Part shown: one piece after another, positions 42,780 through 53,800 of the stretch | Numbering within the stretch: position 1 is the first letter of the stretch | How the letters are laid out: each line of letters opens with the position of its first letter | Origin: Bos javanicus | Lineage: Eukaryota; Chordata; Mammalia; Artiodactyla; Bovidae | Reading direction: 5' to 3' | Assembly: GCF_032452875.1 (NCBI RefSeq) | Contig: NC_083882.1 | Span: 58,047,614-58,111,613 of the forward strand | DNA length: 64,000 bases | Notes under the pieces: generated by a model | What the model saw: the letters and a program-made list of their open reading frames with translations, nothing else | Told to the model about the DNA's origin: nothing | Databases searched by the model: none | Made by a program: the position numbers and the translations under genes

Positions 42780-43590
42780 TTGAAATATTCTTCCTTTGGT
42801 TTCCATTCTCTCAGTTTCCTTTATTGGCTCCACCTCCTCTGCTAAAACTTAAAGTCCTCAAAGCACAGTACTGAGTCCTTTTCCTTTTCACTTGACATTT
42901 TTACCACAAGGGTTCTTACCCATTCCCCAGACATCAAAGACCATCCATATGCAGATGACTCCCATATTTATCTTTCTATTCCAGATAACTCCTTGACCTC
43001 ACAGCCAAAACTTGCAACTGCGTATTGCATGCTTGTGCTGGGATATCTGCTTCACATTTCTATAATCAAACTCAATTACCTCTATTAAGCCTTTTATTCT
43101 GGCAACCTTCTCCATCTCAACAGATGTCACTTTTATCTACCCATTTGCTCAAGCAAACGCGAGTCATCCTTAATTCTTCCTTCTCCCCCACCACCAGCTT
43201 CCCATATTCAGTCAATCACCAAATCCTCTAATTCCTACTTCCATATATATCTCAAATCCATCCCCTCTTTCCCATCATTGCCATTCCCCAAATCTAAGAT
43301 GCCATGACCTCTTTTGTCTTCTTCTAATGCGTACGTACACAAGCATTAAATACACAAAGCAGCCTGGATGATTCTTTAAATTATACATCAGATCATATCA
43401 CCCTCTGGCACCAATTGCTTAAATGGCTTCTCTGCCCTGTAATAAAACCACAGATCTTTCCAGGGCCCACACAACATGCTCTGATCTCGTCATCCACCTC
43501 TCTAGCCTCATCTACCACTCTCCTGGCTCTCACTCTGCTCAGCCACCATATACCAAATCAATACACAGAAACCTTAATGAGCTGGAATGC
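42780..43590 (+). mobile_element. L2 LINE ORF2 3' part
   Basis: 'ccatatgcagatgactccca' matches the L2 'ctatgccgatgactcccaaatctac' block (RT motif C region). It is followed by 'ccatttgctcaagcaaacg', 'gtcatccttaattcttcctt', 'agatcatatcaccctctggc' and 'ttaaatggcttctctgccct', all in L2 order. About 800 bases, one of the longest old relics here, with its frames fully broken. Confidence 0.85.
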
Positions 43591-44029
43591 TCCGGGTCAC
43601 TGAGGAATAAGCAAAGCAAGTTTTGTGTTTCCACTCTTTGGGGTTGAAAGTCTTTCCCGAAAGTGGGAACCCTCTGTGCTACTCTGAATGTCAAAGTCAG
43701 CAAAAAATAACAGTAATGTTCTTCATAAACTGAAAGTATGACAGGCCTTTGGCACCATTTTTCACCAGTAATAAGTGCACGAGTTACTGTTCAGGGTAGT
43801 GGGTAAAGGTGAAAAAGGCATAGGAATGAATTTTACTGTTTTCACAAAATTCACTGGGGTGATTTTTGCTATGATTGTACTTGTATTTTTGAGGAAACTA
43901 AGCTATTTTTGTAGCTGTCTGTTAATTGGCCTCTTGCTCTTAACAGTAGAATATGGGGAGAGATTCTTAATAGTTAACGCACATGGCTCATTAATCCCAC
44001 TTAGTCTAGACAGCTTTCATCTGTGGATG
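43591..44029. other. No recognised feature
   Basis: 440 bases. The 110-codon frame at 43775-44107 ends inside a MIR and is judged spurious. Confidence 0.4.
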
Positions 44030-44185
44030 TATGTGTCTCTGTGTATGCAGCTCTGTGTCATGGGAAAGTTATTTAAATTTTCTGACCCTCAGTTTTCTCA
44101 TACATAAAAAGGGATGATAAAAATCAAGGTTGTCCAAAGTCTATATGAAGCATTTAGAACGGTAAGCCCTGAAGTGAATAGTTAT
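44030..44185 (+). repeat. MIR SINE
   Basis: 'ctctgtgtcatgggaaagtt', 'gaccctcagttttctcatac' and 'atgaagcatttagaacggta' in sense order. Confidence 0.85.
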
Positions 44186-46220
44186 TGTTAGCCAGTGGAG
44201 AGGGAAGATTCATAAATAAATCTCCCTTAATATTTTGGCTTACTTTCTCCCAAGCCAAGATCATTTCACTTTGCTATTACCAACTGTTAAAATTCTATGT
44301 AAGTACTATATAATTTCCTTTTCCCAGTGACATCTTTGTCCTCTCCAAAATAGACATTCTAGGATTGGACAGTGGTTAGGGAGACATCATTCATGCTACA
44401 ATGGCCGTGCTTTGGGGCTTTGTGAAATTCTTTTTCTGAACGTAAATACTTTTAAAACAGAGTGCTGTTATCTCAAGGTCTGGCCTCTGGGTTTTAGATA
44501 AGCTGGGACTTTCCATCAGTCTTCTTGCTCATGGTAAACATCATCTCTTTCAGAATGCACCCTGTCTCTCTTGTAGGGCTCCAAACAAGTCAGATATTCA
44601 AACAGAAGGTTCCTGACACTGCCGTGAAGAAAGATGACTCTGGGAGGGATTTTCCATGTTACACCAGATTTGAAGGCCAAAGGGTCAGCTTGGGCACCTC
44701 GAGTCCTCCATCAATAATTCCAGCCAGGACAGGATCATCAATTCCCTTCATCTTAAGCAAGACCTGGGATCACTCTGTTAGAAGCTGAGCCAATGGCCTC
44801 AGATAATTTAACATTCTTCCCTTTACTAGGTTATCCTCAAATAGAACATCATGGGCCCATCTAAAGCCAGCAAGATTTAAAGGAAGTTGGAGAGTTTCCA
44901 GCTGTATACAGAAAACAACGTCTTTACTATACGGTAGATAAAAGTGAAGGGGAGAGGTCTCTTTAGGAAAATGTATTGAATCTTTTTAAGGAGTGATGGT
45001 ACAGGGGTTCAGATGTCAAAAACAAAAGCCTACCTAGAGAAGACAACCATGTGACTATTCCTTTCAGTTCCCATAATTAACTTGTGCTGCAAATCTGCAT
45101 AAACGAATGTTATGAAACAGAATGTGAGAATGACTCTTCCATTTCTACAAATGAGACATTTATGCTAGCAAATTATAGGTCATTGTCCAAATGCTAACCA
45201 TACCAGAAATTCTTAAATACGATGATTATGTCACCTGTCTTTATTAGTATTCATTTATAAACAAGAGTCAATAAACTCCTAGTCAATGTGTAAGACATTA
45301 AAAGACCAATTAGCAAAAATTATCTACACCAAAAGAGCCACAGATAAACCTGGTTTCAGTTACTAAAAGGGGAAAACACACACATGTGAAACAAAACAAG
45401 TATGATCTGTAATTTTAGAAGAATTGGAAACAGCGATGTTTAAGGGAAACCAATTGTTGACTGCCTGGCAATATTGGTACAACACGTACTACTTTGGGGT
45501 TCATTCTGTATTGGTGACAATGTGAAAGAGATGTGATATATTAATATCACCAGGAGATCTCTGTCCTGATGACAGTCTCACACGTGTCTCAATTTGTTAT
45601 ATTAAATTAATCTAAAAGAGAACAGGAATTTTTCTAAAGTTTTGTGTCTGTGAGGAATTAATTTTTAACCTTCCAGCTCACTTCCATATCTGTTATCTTC
45701 TGTCATTTCCTCTCCTGGGTCCAGAAGGAGGCCTGCCTATGAACTGAAAGATGAAGAGGAAGGCTCCTGGTTTGGGATGGGCACCTACTCTGGTCACATG
45801 TCATGCTGGAAGCCAGAATATTATGGCTCTTGAATTCCCTTCTACATGATCCTAAAGAAGGAAATACAAAGAGACAGATACAAGAATTTAATGTAATTAT
45901 GAGTTATCATTTTGTCTCTAACAGATTTACAGAGAGATGAAAAAAATTGCTCAAAGGAGAATTTGCTTCAGAAAAAAAGGACTTGAAAGATCACACTCAA
46001 GCTTTCAATTTCTCTTCTTTGTTCACTTCTTACACACCTCTCCTTTCTTTGATTTGCTTTTCTTTGTTAATATATTTCTAACTTTGTAGATTTTCAAATG
46101 CGACATCTTTTGCAGAACTAAACTGTAGTATTCATTTATTTTTAATCAGAAGGCAATGCATAATATTTATTCTCCTGAAACATAAGGTCAGACTATTATT
46201 ATTCATTCAACATTTTTCAG
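44186..46220. other. No recognised feature, 2 kb
   Basis: The longest repeat-poor stretch together with 34.6-35.9 kb. No coding frame above 90 codons. The 87-codon frame at 44525-44788 is unrecognised. Confidence 0.5.
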
Positions 46221-46301
46221 ACTGATGATTTGAAATACAAACTGAAACTGTCTTCTTTTAAAGCTAAATTAGTAATGTTTTTTTCAAAATTCAATCTCCA
46301 T
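46221..46301 (+). repeat. Dispersed direct repeat, copy 1
   Basis: Begins ACTGATGA and ends CAATCTCCAT. Pairs with 46691-46770. The shared right part (AAAGCTAAAYTAGTAAT...TCTCCAT) is highly similar and the middle has diverged. Confidence 0.75.
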
Positions 46302-46690
46302 ATTTTTAACCCCAGGCCCCCCAAAAAGGTAATAAGCAGTTAATTTTGCATTACAATGTCATCAGCACTTCTGGCTGGTCCTCAGCTTTATTCTTAAGCT
46401 CTTCTAGGTTTCCACACAAAGGCCAACACCACAAGGGAAACCCTCCCTACCCCACACTTTGAATTTTAAGGAGTAAATACTCAGGCAGACACAAACAACC
46501 ATGAACTTTCTTAATCCTCTCTTCTTACTTCCCATAGAAAGCAGGAGGATGATAAAGACAAGAAGGACAAAGATGAGATGGAACCAGGATGATTTTCAAA
46601 AAATCAAATCTACTAACATCCTCCTTCTCAAAAGCCTTCATGTCGACTCACAACCAAAGGGCCAGCACAACCCCAGAGAGAGAAATTCAA
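46302..46690. other. Spacer between the two direct repeats
   Basis: 389 bases with no recognised element or domain. The 64-codon frame at 46501-46695 ends at the second repeat copy. Confidence 0.4.
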
Positions 46691-46770
46691 ACTGATGACT
46701 TTTGAGATACAAATTAATTTGAAATTAAAAGCTAAACTAGTAATTTTTTTTTTCCAAAATCAGTCTCCAT
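46691..46770 (+). repeat. Dispersed direct repeat, copy 2
   Basis: Second copy of the 80-base repeat, same orientation, 470 bases after copy 1 start-to-start. Confidence 0.75.
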
Positions 46771-47001
46771 ACAATCAAGCGCCGTACACCCAGCCTTCCT
46801 CTGTCTCTCCTGTTATCCAATTTGCTCCAGCTATGCTGTCTATTGGTGCTTCTCCAGACACATTCTGTTCTTTGCTGTCCAGGTCCCTGACTCTTCACAG
46901 GTGTTTTACAAACCATGACTGGTCTTCATAGCATTTGTCTTCCCGCCAGCTGGAAGAACGCTCACTCCTACTTATCGGTTTCAGGTGTTTTCTAAGTTGA
47001 G

Positions 47002-47225
47002 CTTATGTGTGTATGCTCAGGCACTCCGTCATGTTCAACTCTTTGAGGCCCCATGAACTGTAGCCCGCCAGGCTCCTCTGTCCATGGAGTTTTCCAGGCA
47101 AGACTACTGGAGTGGGTTGCCATTTCCTCCTCCAGGGGGTCTTCCCGACCCAGGGATCAAAACTGTGTCTCATGCATCTCCTGCATCGGCAAGTATTTAC
47201 CACTAGCACCACTTGGGAAGTCCTC
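47002..47225 (-). mobile_element. Bov-tA SINE, antisense
   Basis: TGTGTATGCTCAGGCACTCC to CACCACTTGGGAAGTCC. An 8-bp TSD, AAGTTGAG, lies at 46994-47001 and 47226-47233. Confidence 0.94.
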
Positions 47226-47678
47226 AAGTTGAGATTATTGAACAATATTTAAAGTCTCCAACTTTGTCAGTGTTCTTACACTGCTTATTAGTAGGCTAGG
47301 AAGTCATGCGCATGGGCAAAATGTAAATAATGTAACTTTTCAAAGGAGGAAATTGTACATTTTAAATTTATATTGGCATATAGTAGATCTACAATATTGT
47401 ATTAGTTTCAGGCATACAGTAAAGTGATTCAGTTATACATATACATATATTTATTTCTTTACAGATTCTTTTTCCATACAGGTTATTACAGAATATGGAG
47501 TAGAGCTCTCTTTGCTATAGAGTAGGTCCCTGTTGATTATCTGTTTTATATATAATAGTGTGTATATGTTAATCCCAACCTCCTAATTTATCCCCCGCCC
47601 CTGCCCTCCATTTCCCCTTTGGTAACCATAAGTTCGTGTGCTCTGAGTATGTTTCTGTTTTGTAAATAAGTTCATTTG

Positions 47679-47754
47679 GGCTTCTCACTTTCCACAATGA
47701 CCCACATTCTTCCTACGGAGTGTGTATCTCTCTTACTTCATACCTTTAAAAAAA
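47679..47754 (+). mobile_element. 76-bp A-tailed insertion with 11-bp TSD
   Basis: Starts GGCTTCTCACTTTCC and ends in an A-run (47748-47754). A perfect 11-bp TSD, AAGTTCATTTG, lies at 47668-47678 and 47755-47765; removing insert plus one TSD restores a continuous L1. The source RNA is not identified. The CGGAGTGTGTATCTCTC core looks like the R/U5 end of a ruminant LTR transcript, but that is a guess. Confidence 0.8.
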
Positions 47755-47830
47755 AAGTTCATTTGTATCATCCTTTTAGCTTCCACACATATCATATGAT
47801 ATTTGTCTGACTTACCTCATAGAATAAGAA

Positions 47831-47862
47831 TTTGTATTTTCATGTATTTGTATTTTCATGTA
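47831..47862 (+). repeat. Perfect 16-bp tandem duplication
   Basis: TTTGTATTTTCATGTA twice in succession at the right end of the antisense L1 piece. Confidence 0.95.
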
Positions 47863-47913
47863 TTTTCAGAAGTGGAATTGTCACCCTGGCCCAGCAACTC
47901 CACTTCTGAAAAT
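47862..47913. repeat. Perfect 15-bp inverted repeat at L1 inversion joint
   Basis: Left arm 47862-47876 (ATTTTCAGAAGTGGA), right arm 47899-47913, loop 22 nt. It lies where antisense and sense L1 sequence meet. Confidence 0.92.
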
Positions 47914-48160
47914 TTACTCTTATGAATAATCCTATATAGACACAAGCAAGTGTATCATAGCAATACTTCTACTACCAAAATGTTATTTTAAAAAATCAAA
48001 ATTCCCATCAGTGAGATTCATGAACTAAATGATGGCTCATTCATCCCATGGAATGGAAGGGGATCTAGCACTGCATCAGGGAGCGTGTGTACTCAATCCA
48101 TGTGGGACAATGAAAGCTAAATGAAATAAAAGTATTTGCAGCCTTGCAGAAGAAAGAAGG
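47885..48160 (+). mobile_element. L1 ORF2 end, sense (inverted 5' part)
   Basis: 'ggcccagcaactccacttct', 'aatcctatatagacacaagc' and 'attcatcccatggaatgg' follow ORF2 order in sense, opposite to the piece on its left. Confidence 0.8.
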
Positions 48161-49149
48161 CAGTTATGTCAATAAATTTAAAAAATTGTAGTCTGCATAT
48201 TATAATCACTTTTTAAGCGGAAGTAATGTATTTTATTTATAGAAAATGTCTAAAAGAGTATGTGGTTATTTTTCATTAGCTGGGTAGCTGTTTAAAATGT
48301 TTAGATAAGATACTGTGAAGTCAGGTAAACACCGTACCCTAAAAGGAACATATTGGATGGCCAAAAGCAAGGCTTTCCAGGAACAAACCAACCCAGACAA
48401 AAACCAGTAGGTTGCAAGCCTTGGAAAAGTCTAATCTATGTCTGTGGGTTAACCCAAGGACGTGCTAGGGAACTCCCCACCATGGAAAGCTGAAACACCC
48501 CATTATATAAGCCACAGTCGTCTTTACATCAGCTAATACGTGTTTTAAAAAAACAAAATTTTATTAGTTTGTTTTTTTTTCAGAACTCCTCTTATTGCAC
48601 CCATCTCACCACCCACATGCTCAGCTGAATCATTTCATCAAGGTGAGAATGAAACTCTTTTCCTACATTTTACCTCCAATCCCATTTTAACAGTTTGAAA
48701 TCCATCCATCAACCAGAAAAATCTCAACTAGTACATCTTAAAAACACACAGAAAAGGTAAACCGAAAGCTGAATTGCACTTTCTTGGACATTTCATCCCC
48801 CAGTAGATTTTTCAAATTCCATGCTAGGTCATGATTGGGTAGCTTCATTGATTCACCACTAACCAGTCACCTGATGGCTTAAAACAGAGCTCGAAGTCTG
48901 TGAAAACAGAGATGTTATCACCAAAGTCAGGGGCCTGGGAGACAGCTGGCTTCTTTTACAGAAACTGACATATCTGGAAGGAGATTCAGCCTGGCTTCTG
49001 AATGTAAACAGGAATTAGTCAGGTAGAAGCAGAACAAATAAGCACGCTGATTGAGAGATCTTTCCCAAAGAGCGGGCCCCGGGAAATAGAACACACACCC
49101 AAACCCTCCCTGGGGTTTCAACCAGACTCAAGAGTCCAGAGAAGGAGGA
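48161..49149. other. No recognised feature
   Basis: About 990 bases. A/T runs at 48547-48585. No gene signal. Confidence 0.45.
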
Positions 49150-49375
49150 CAGGCTTTGGAGTGGACAAACCTGACTTAGAATACTGGTCCAGCCAGCTCC
49201 TAAGAGTATGTGCCAGGCAAATTGCAAAACTCTCTGAGTCTCGGTCTTCCTGCCAGGAAAATGGATGCAATTGTATCTACCTCACAGGGTCGTTGGGAAT
49301 AACTAGAGCTAAAACGGGAACTCATAAAGCCTAGCACATCATGAATACTAAACAAATGGTGATACCGTTATACGA
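49150..49375 (+). repeat. MIR SINE, near full length
   Basis: 'aggctttggagtggacaaac', 'tctctgagtctcggtcttcc', 'atctacctcacagggtcgtt' and 'aaagcctagcacatcatgaa' give a nearly complete MIR in sense. Confidence 0.9.
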
Positions 49376-50022
49376 AGAGAAGAAAAGCCAAGTGGGATAC
49401 CAGAAACATCCTTAAGGACGAGGAGGTTTCCAAACATTCTCTGTTCATTTCACACCAGTCAACGTCTGACAACGTCCAGCCAGAGTAGAAGGCACCAGCT
49501 GAATTCACTCACTCCATCCAGCTAGAGGTCAGTATTACACCAGTCTCCCAGAGGAGGAAAGTAGGGATCCTATTTCTAAAGAATCCTTCTGACTTTCCAG
49601 CCTCATGCCTGCCCTTCAGTGTCTTTTCCTACAATATTCAGGACAAATTCACCATCATAAGGAAGCATCTCCATGTCATCAGAGAATTTCATTAACTCCT
49701 CACTCATGGTTGTGATTGAGGGACTAGAGGCACAGATCTAAAAAATAAAGGGGGAAGGGATTTGAGAGAATAAGAATTACCAGCTGAATCTGGCATTCTT
49801 CACAGAAGGTTCATTTGAGTTACTGGAGCTTAATCATAAACCCATTATTTGGAAATGCAAAATTCATTGATGTTCAGGGACCTGGCATTTTTCAGCCAGC
49901 CTACTGCCTGCCAAATGAGATCCCACTTGCTTGAATGAGGCTAGAAAGGAGACCACTGTCGTTTCCAGGGGCCTTACTGGGTCATTTCCCATCACCTTAC
50001 ATGCCAGTGCAATCTGTTTTTC
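49376..50022. other. No recognised feature
   Basis: About 650 bases with no landmark. Confidence 0.45.
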
Positions 50023-50111
50023 CCTCTCTGTCTCTCTGTCTCTTTCTATGTGAGTCTCTTTGTCTCTCTGTCTCTATCTTATGTCTCTCTGTTAGAAACA
50101 CACACACACAC
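50023..50111 (+). repeat. (TCTC/TCTG)n and (CA)n simple repeat
   Basis: A CTCTGTCTCT-rich tract (50023-50092) followed by a short CA run (50099-50111). Confidence 0.92.
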
Positions 50112-50416
50112 AGAGTTCCCCAGGAGGATGATAAAAGCAATGGCTAAAGCAAAGTGACAAACAGCATTTCTGGAGCAAAAGGCTCACTGGCCTGGAAGAA
50201 ATCTCAGACATCGTGTCCCCTATCTGTCTGATACGATTTCATCTAAAATCCTTCCCAGCTGAATGGAGATCAGGCCAGTCTAAATGATTGCCACAAAGTC
50301 GATCCTTCCTTTTTTATTGCTTCATTCATTCATCCCAACAACAGACATTTATTAAATGTTAATAACAATAATAAAAGCCTACACTTGTTAAGCTCCTACA
50401 ATACACTAAGTTTGCA
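50112..50416. other. Mostly unrecognised; weak MIR at right
   Basis: 50370-50412 ('aataataaaagcctacactt', 'gttaagctcctacaatacac') may be a MIR 3' end cut by the Bov-tA. Confidence 0.4.
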
Positions 50417-50632
50417 CTGCCAAGGTGGCTCAGCTGTAGACAATCTGCCTGCAATGCTGGAAATGCAGGAGATGTGAGTTCGACCTTTGGGTTGGGAAGA
50501 TCCCCTAGAGGAGGACATGGCAACCCACTCCAGTATTCTTGCCTGGAGAATCTCATGGATAGAAGAGTCTGGTGGGCTACAGTTCATAGGGTCACAAAGA
50601 ATCAAACGCAACTGAAGTGACTGAGCACGCAC
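50417..50632 (+). mobile_element. Bov-tA SINE
   Basis: GCACTGCCAAGGTGGCTCAG to CAACTGAAGTGACTGAGCAC, with a duplicated ATGCAGGA-type head segment near 50454-50475. Confidence 0.92.
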
Positions 50633-50879
50633 CAACAAGCACCGAGTATAATGGTGGGGAAAAGAGCCAAGGTGCCCAGAGGTACAGGTCTTTCCTAGAT
50701 ATTAAATAAATAGCTACAAACAAAAATATAGCATTACAGCCTCTAAACAGTGCTGTGAAGGAGTTCAGAAAGCTGTAAGTGTTCAACTAGAAACCTGACT
50801 TCATCTGGGGAAGACCATGATTTGTCCACGGAACTAAAGGAAGGTTGTGTCCTTAGAGCAAGTGGAGCAAAAGTCTAGA

Positions 50880-51060
50880 GAAGTGGGCTTGGGCTGGACC
50901 ATCCTGATCTCATTAAGTTTAGAAAGGCTTTTGTCTTTTTCCTGAGCAGTGGGAAGACACTGAAGGACATCCATGGAATTAATCTTAAAAGAAAGCAGAC
51001 AGCATGGAGTTAGTTTATAGCCACTTCATCAGAGCTTGGGCAGCTGGATTCCAGGCCTAA
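50880..51060 (+). repeat. Unnamed ancient interspersed repeat, copy A
   Basis: 'gagcagtgggaagacactga' with the AAAGGCTTTTGTCTTT context resembles a mammal-wide repeat with 'gcaatgggaagccattgaagg'. A related segment lies at 60960-61290. Family name not recalled. Confidence 0.45.
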
Positions 51061-51364
51061 AGACTCAGCCTCCTTAATGCTAAACAGCGTCACAGAAAGG
51101 TAATAGTCTATACCCCTCCCCCCTTCCCAGCCACCCTTTCTCATAGGCTATCTATGATCAACAACAATTTGAATCCAATACATTTATTGAGTTCTCCCCC
51201 ACTTCTACCCCATGCCTCTCCCTGTGAAGCTAAGGAGAGGCAAATAATCAAAATAAGACACGGATAAATAATTCCAAACCAAGGCAAAATATTGCAAGGG
51301 CTATAAAAGAGGTACTGAAAAGGCAACTAAAAAAGGATAGCAGAGCTCAACCAAAAGATACAGA
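51061..51364. other. No recognised feature
   Basis: About 300 bases with a C-run at 51113-51123. Confidence 0.4.
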
Positions 51365-51450
51365 ATGGAGACCGTGACTTTAAGTGGTGACTGTGCCACT
51401 TACTAACCATGTGATCCTGGACAGGTCAATTCTGTGGGTTTAAGGTATCC
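51365..51450 (+). repeat. MIR SINE fragment
   Basis: 'gtgccacttactaaccatgt' and 'gatcctggacaggtcaattc' are the MIR core, sense. Confidence 0.75.
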
Positions 51451-52614
51451 TGATGCCCTAAGATTGAATTCTGTGTACCAAAATGATCACTGAGACATCT
51501 TCCTTGGATTTTTAAGTTAATAGTCAATTTTCTAAAGTTACACATTTAAACATATATTTTCTCCTTAGATTTTATGTTCCACATAAAAAAAAGCAACAAA
51601 TATTGTTTTCCAGTTTATAAGCGGAGCAAATTTTAAGTATCAATTTTCTTAGTCACTTTTAAAGAGCCTTTCACCAATACTTGGTTACATCTAAAAACTT
51701 AGGTAATGGGATTCCTTCAGATAGTTTAAGCTTCATTTATAATTCAATTTTTCATTTTAAGATCAACTGTCTGACCAACAAATACTCCCAAATACTTAAC
51801 CTGATAAACTATGCTTATAAATGTGATTGAGATGAATTTCCACTTAAAGATATATCTCAATAATTTGTCAATTATACATTTTAAATTAGAATCACAAGAA
51901 TACATTTTAATAGGTCAAATTTTCTTAAGCATTACAAGTATATAAGGATACCAGAAATGGCCTCTTCCTTAATACAAAAATATTTATACTCTAGTCCTGA
52001 TTACTTTAAACATGTATATATGTAATCTAAAACTTCCAAGGAATGAAAGATGCTTGCCCAGTAAGAAAGGCAACCATACCCCTGTTAACTGAAATTGCCT
52101 TGCACAGAGCTGTTTGGCTGGACAAGAGATTGGGCTCCTTGGGTGGTGCTTTTTGCAAACACTAAGAAAACTATTAAAATTGTTAAATCATCTCAAGGAA
52201 GTATGGGAGTTGCCATCTCAGCATTCTTGGGATTGCTTGTGATCAGAGATTTTGGCAACCTTGATGTGATGTCCTGAACTCAATTTTTAGAGGTTATGTC
52301 AACGAATCTGTAACTTCAAAAGAGACACAGTCATACTGTGGGACTCAAGTTATACACAGCCCCTGACCCAGCCTCACAAATGTCTACTCAACAAATGTCT
52401 GCAACTCCAATTCAACCTGATCTCTTGATTAGATCACAAGTTTTCTTTGGCTCCTAAGATCTCTGCAGGCCTCTTCCATCTAATGTTATAGGCACTTTAA
52501 TGTAATAGAATCTAAAGCAATGTAAATGTCCTTTCTATTTAACTCTTTACAGAATCCTGCATTCTTTGGCTACTGAATTTAGATATATCAGATGATTTTG
52601 TCTGATTTGTAATC
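51451..52614. other. No recognised feature, AT-rich
   Basis: About 1.16 kb, notably AT-rich (51480-52030). No landmark. Confidence 0.45.
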
Positions 52615-52760
52615 ATGGTTTACAAAGCCAGTCTAGCAATCTCAACGCTCTGGGCCTCTTTTTCCCTATGCTTAGTGTCACGTCACCGAGTTGCTGAGAA
52701 TGAGAAAAATGTACAGGAAAGTACTTTGTGAATTACAAAGCATGGTACAAATACTAGTGC
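52615..52760 (+). repeat. Possible MIR SINE
   Basis: 'ctgggcctctttttccctat' and 'agtactttgtgaattacaaa' are weak MIR-type landmarks. Confidence 0.4.
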
Positions 52761-52894
52761 CCACCAGAGTCAGGAGAGATATTGAAAGAATGAATTACGG
52801 GCACCATGAGAACACCGAGAAAGTAGTGATTACTTCTATCTGGGCCTTCAACAGAGCTTCAGAGAAAATGGAGCATTTAGATGGCTGCCATCCA

Positions 52895-53215
52895 CCATGA
52901 CTAGTGGCTTCTCACCATTCAGGTTTCAGTTCACATATCATCTCCTTTGGGAGGAGGCCCCCTGTCTAAACCAAACGTCCATCTTCAACCTCCCCTCCCA
53001 TGTCATCCTACCTGCTGGTGTTCACAGGGCATTTATCACTCTCTCTAATTACCTAATGACCTTGCTCATTCGTTTGTTATTTCCATTGTGCCCTCACTAG
53101 TATGGAAGTTCCAGGAGAGTTCAAATATCATCTGTGAAGTTTTGCATTGTGTCATCATATTTTAGGCCTCTGGTAAATAATAGGCATTCGATAAATATCA
53201 AATAACTAAAATCAC
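52895..53215 (+). mobile_element. L2 LINE 3' end
   Basis: 'tttcagttcacatatcatct', 'gggaggaggccccctgtcta', 'gcatttatcactctctctaa' and 'aataggcattcgataaatat' are the L2 3' end blocks in order. Confidence 0.88.
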
Positions 53216-53234
53216 TCATTTCTTCAACAAATAG

Positions 53235-53800
53235 CCATTAAAAGTGTATCACAGTTCAGTCATAAAAAAGAATGAAATAATGCCATTTGCAGGAATATGG
53301 ATGGACCTAGAGATTGTCATAGTAAGTGAAGTGGGTCAGACAGAGAAAGACAAATATTATATGATATTGCTCAAATGTAGAATCTAAAAAAAAAAAGGTA
53401 CAAATAAAGTCACAGATGTGGAAAACAAACTTATGGTTACCAAGGGGGAATGGGAGAGAGAAGGAATAAGTTGGGAAACTGGAAATGACATATATATACT
53501 GTGCTAAGCTGTGCGAAGTCGCTTCAGTCAAGTCTGACTCTGTGTGCCACCTGGGAAGCCCCCATATATATACTACTATATATAAAATAGATAATTAACC
53601 TACTGTATAGCACAGGGCACTCTACTCAGTACTCTGTAACGGGCCTATATGGGAAAAGAATCTAAAAGAGAGTGGATATATGTATATGTATGTATACATA
53701 TACATATATATATAAAACTGATTCGCTTTGCTGTACACCTGAAACTAACACTCTAAATCAACTATATGCCAATAAAAATCAATTTAAAAAATAAAGTAAG
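53235..53800 (+). mobile_element. L1 ORF2 end and 3' UTR
   Basis: 'aatgccatttgcaggaatat', 'ggatggacctagagattgtc', 'cttatggttaccaaggggg' and 'tttgctgtacacctgaaact' form a sense L1 3' end. A 62-bp Bov-tA derivative interrupts it at 53501-53562. Confidence 0.93.
53501..53562 (-). mobile_element. 62-bp internally deleted Bov-tA
   Basis: GTGCTAAGCTGTGCGAAGTC (tail side) runs through GTCTGACTCTGTGTG directly into CCACCTGGGAAGCCCC (head end). About 140 internal bases are absent. A perfect 12-bp TSD, CATATATATACT, lies at 53489-53500 and 53563-53574. Confidence 0.92.

Larger units (their letters stand above)
47375..47880 (-). mobile_element. L1 3' end, antisense, with a 76-bp insert
   Basis: 'gtattagtttcaggcataca', 'cctaatttatcccccgcccc' and 'tgatatttgtctgacttacc' are L1 3' UTR landmarks in reverse complement. 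It is interrupted at 47679-47754 by a short A-tailed insertion, and a sense L1 piece follows at 47885. Confidence 0.85.

Noticed and set aside
43775..44107. 110-codon frame with hydrophobic segments
   Set aside because: Its last third is translated MIR sequence, and the rest has no recognisable family.
4541..53562. Strand bias of Bov-tA insertions (about 15 antisense to 6 sense) as a sign of transcription-related selection
   Set aside because: Numbers are too small to separate from chance, and no transcription unit is visible.
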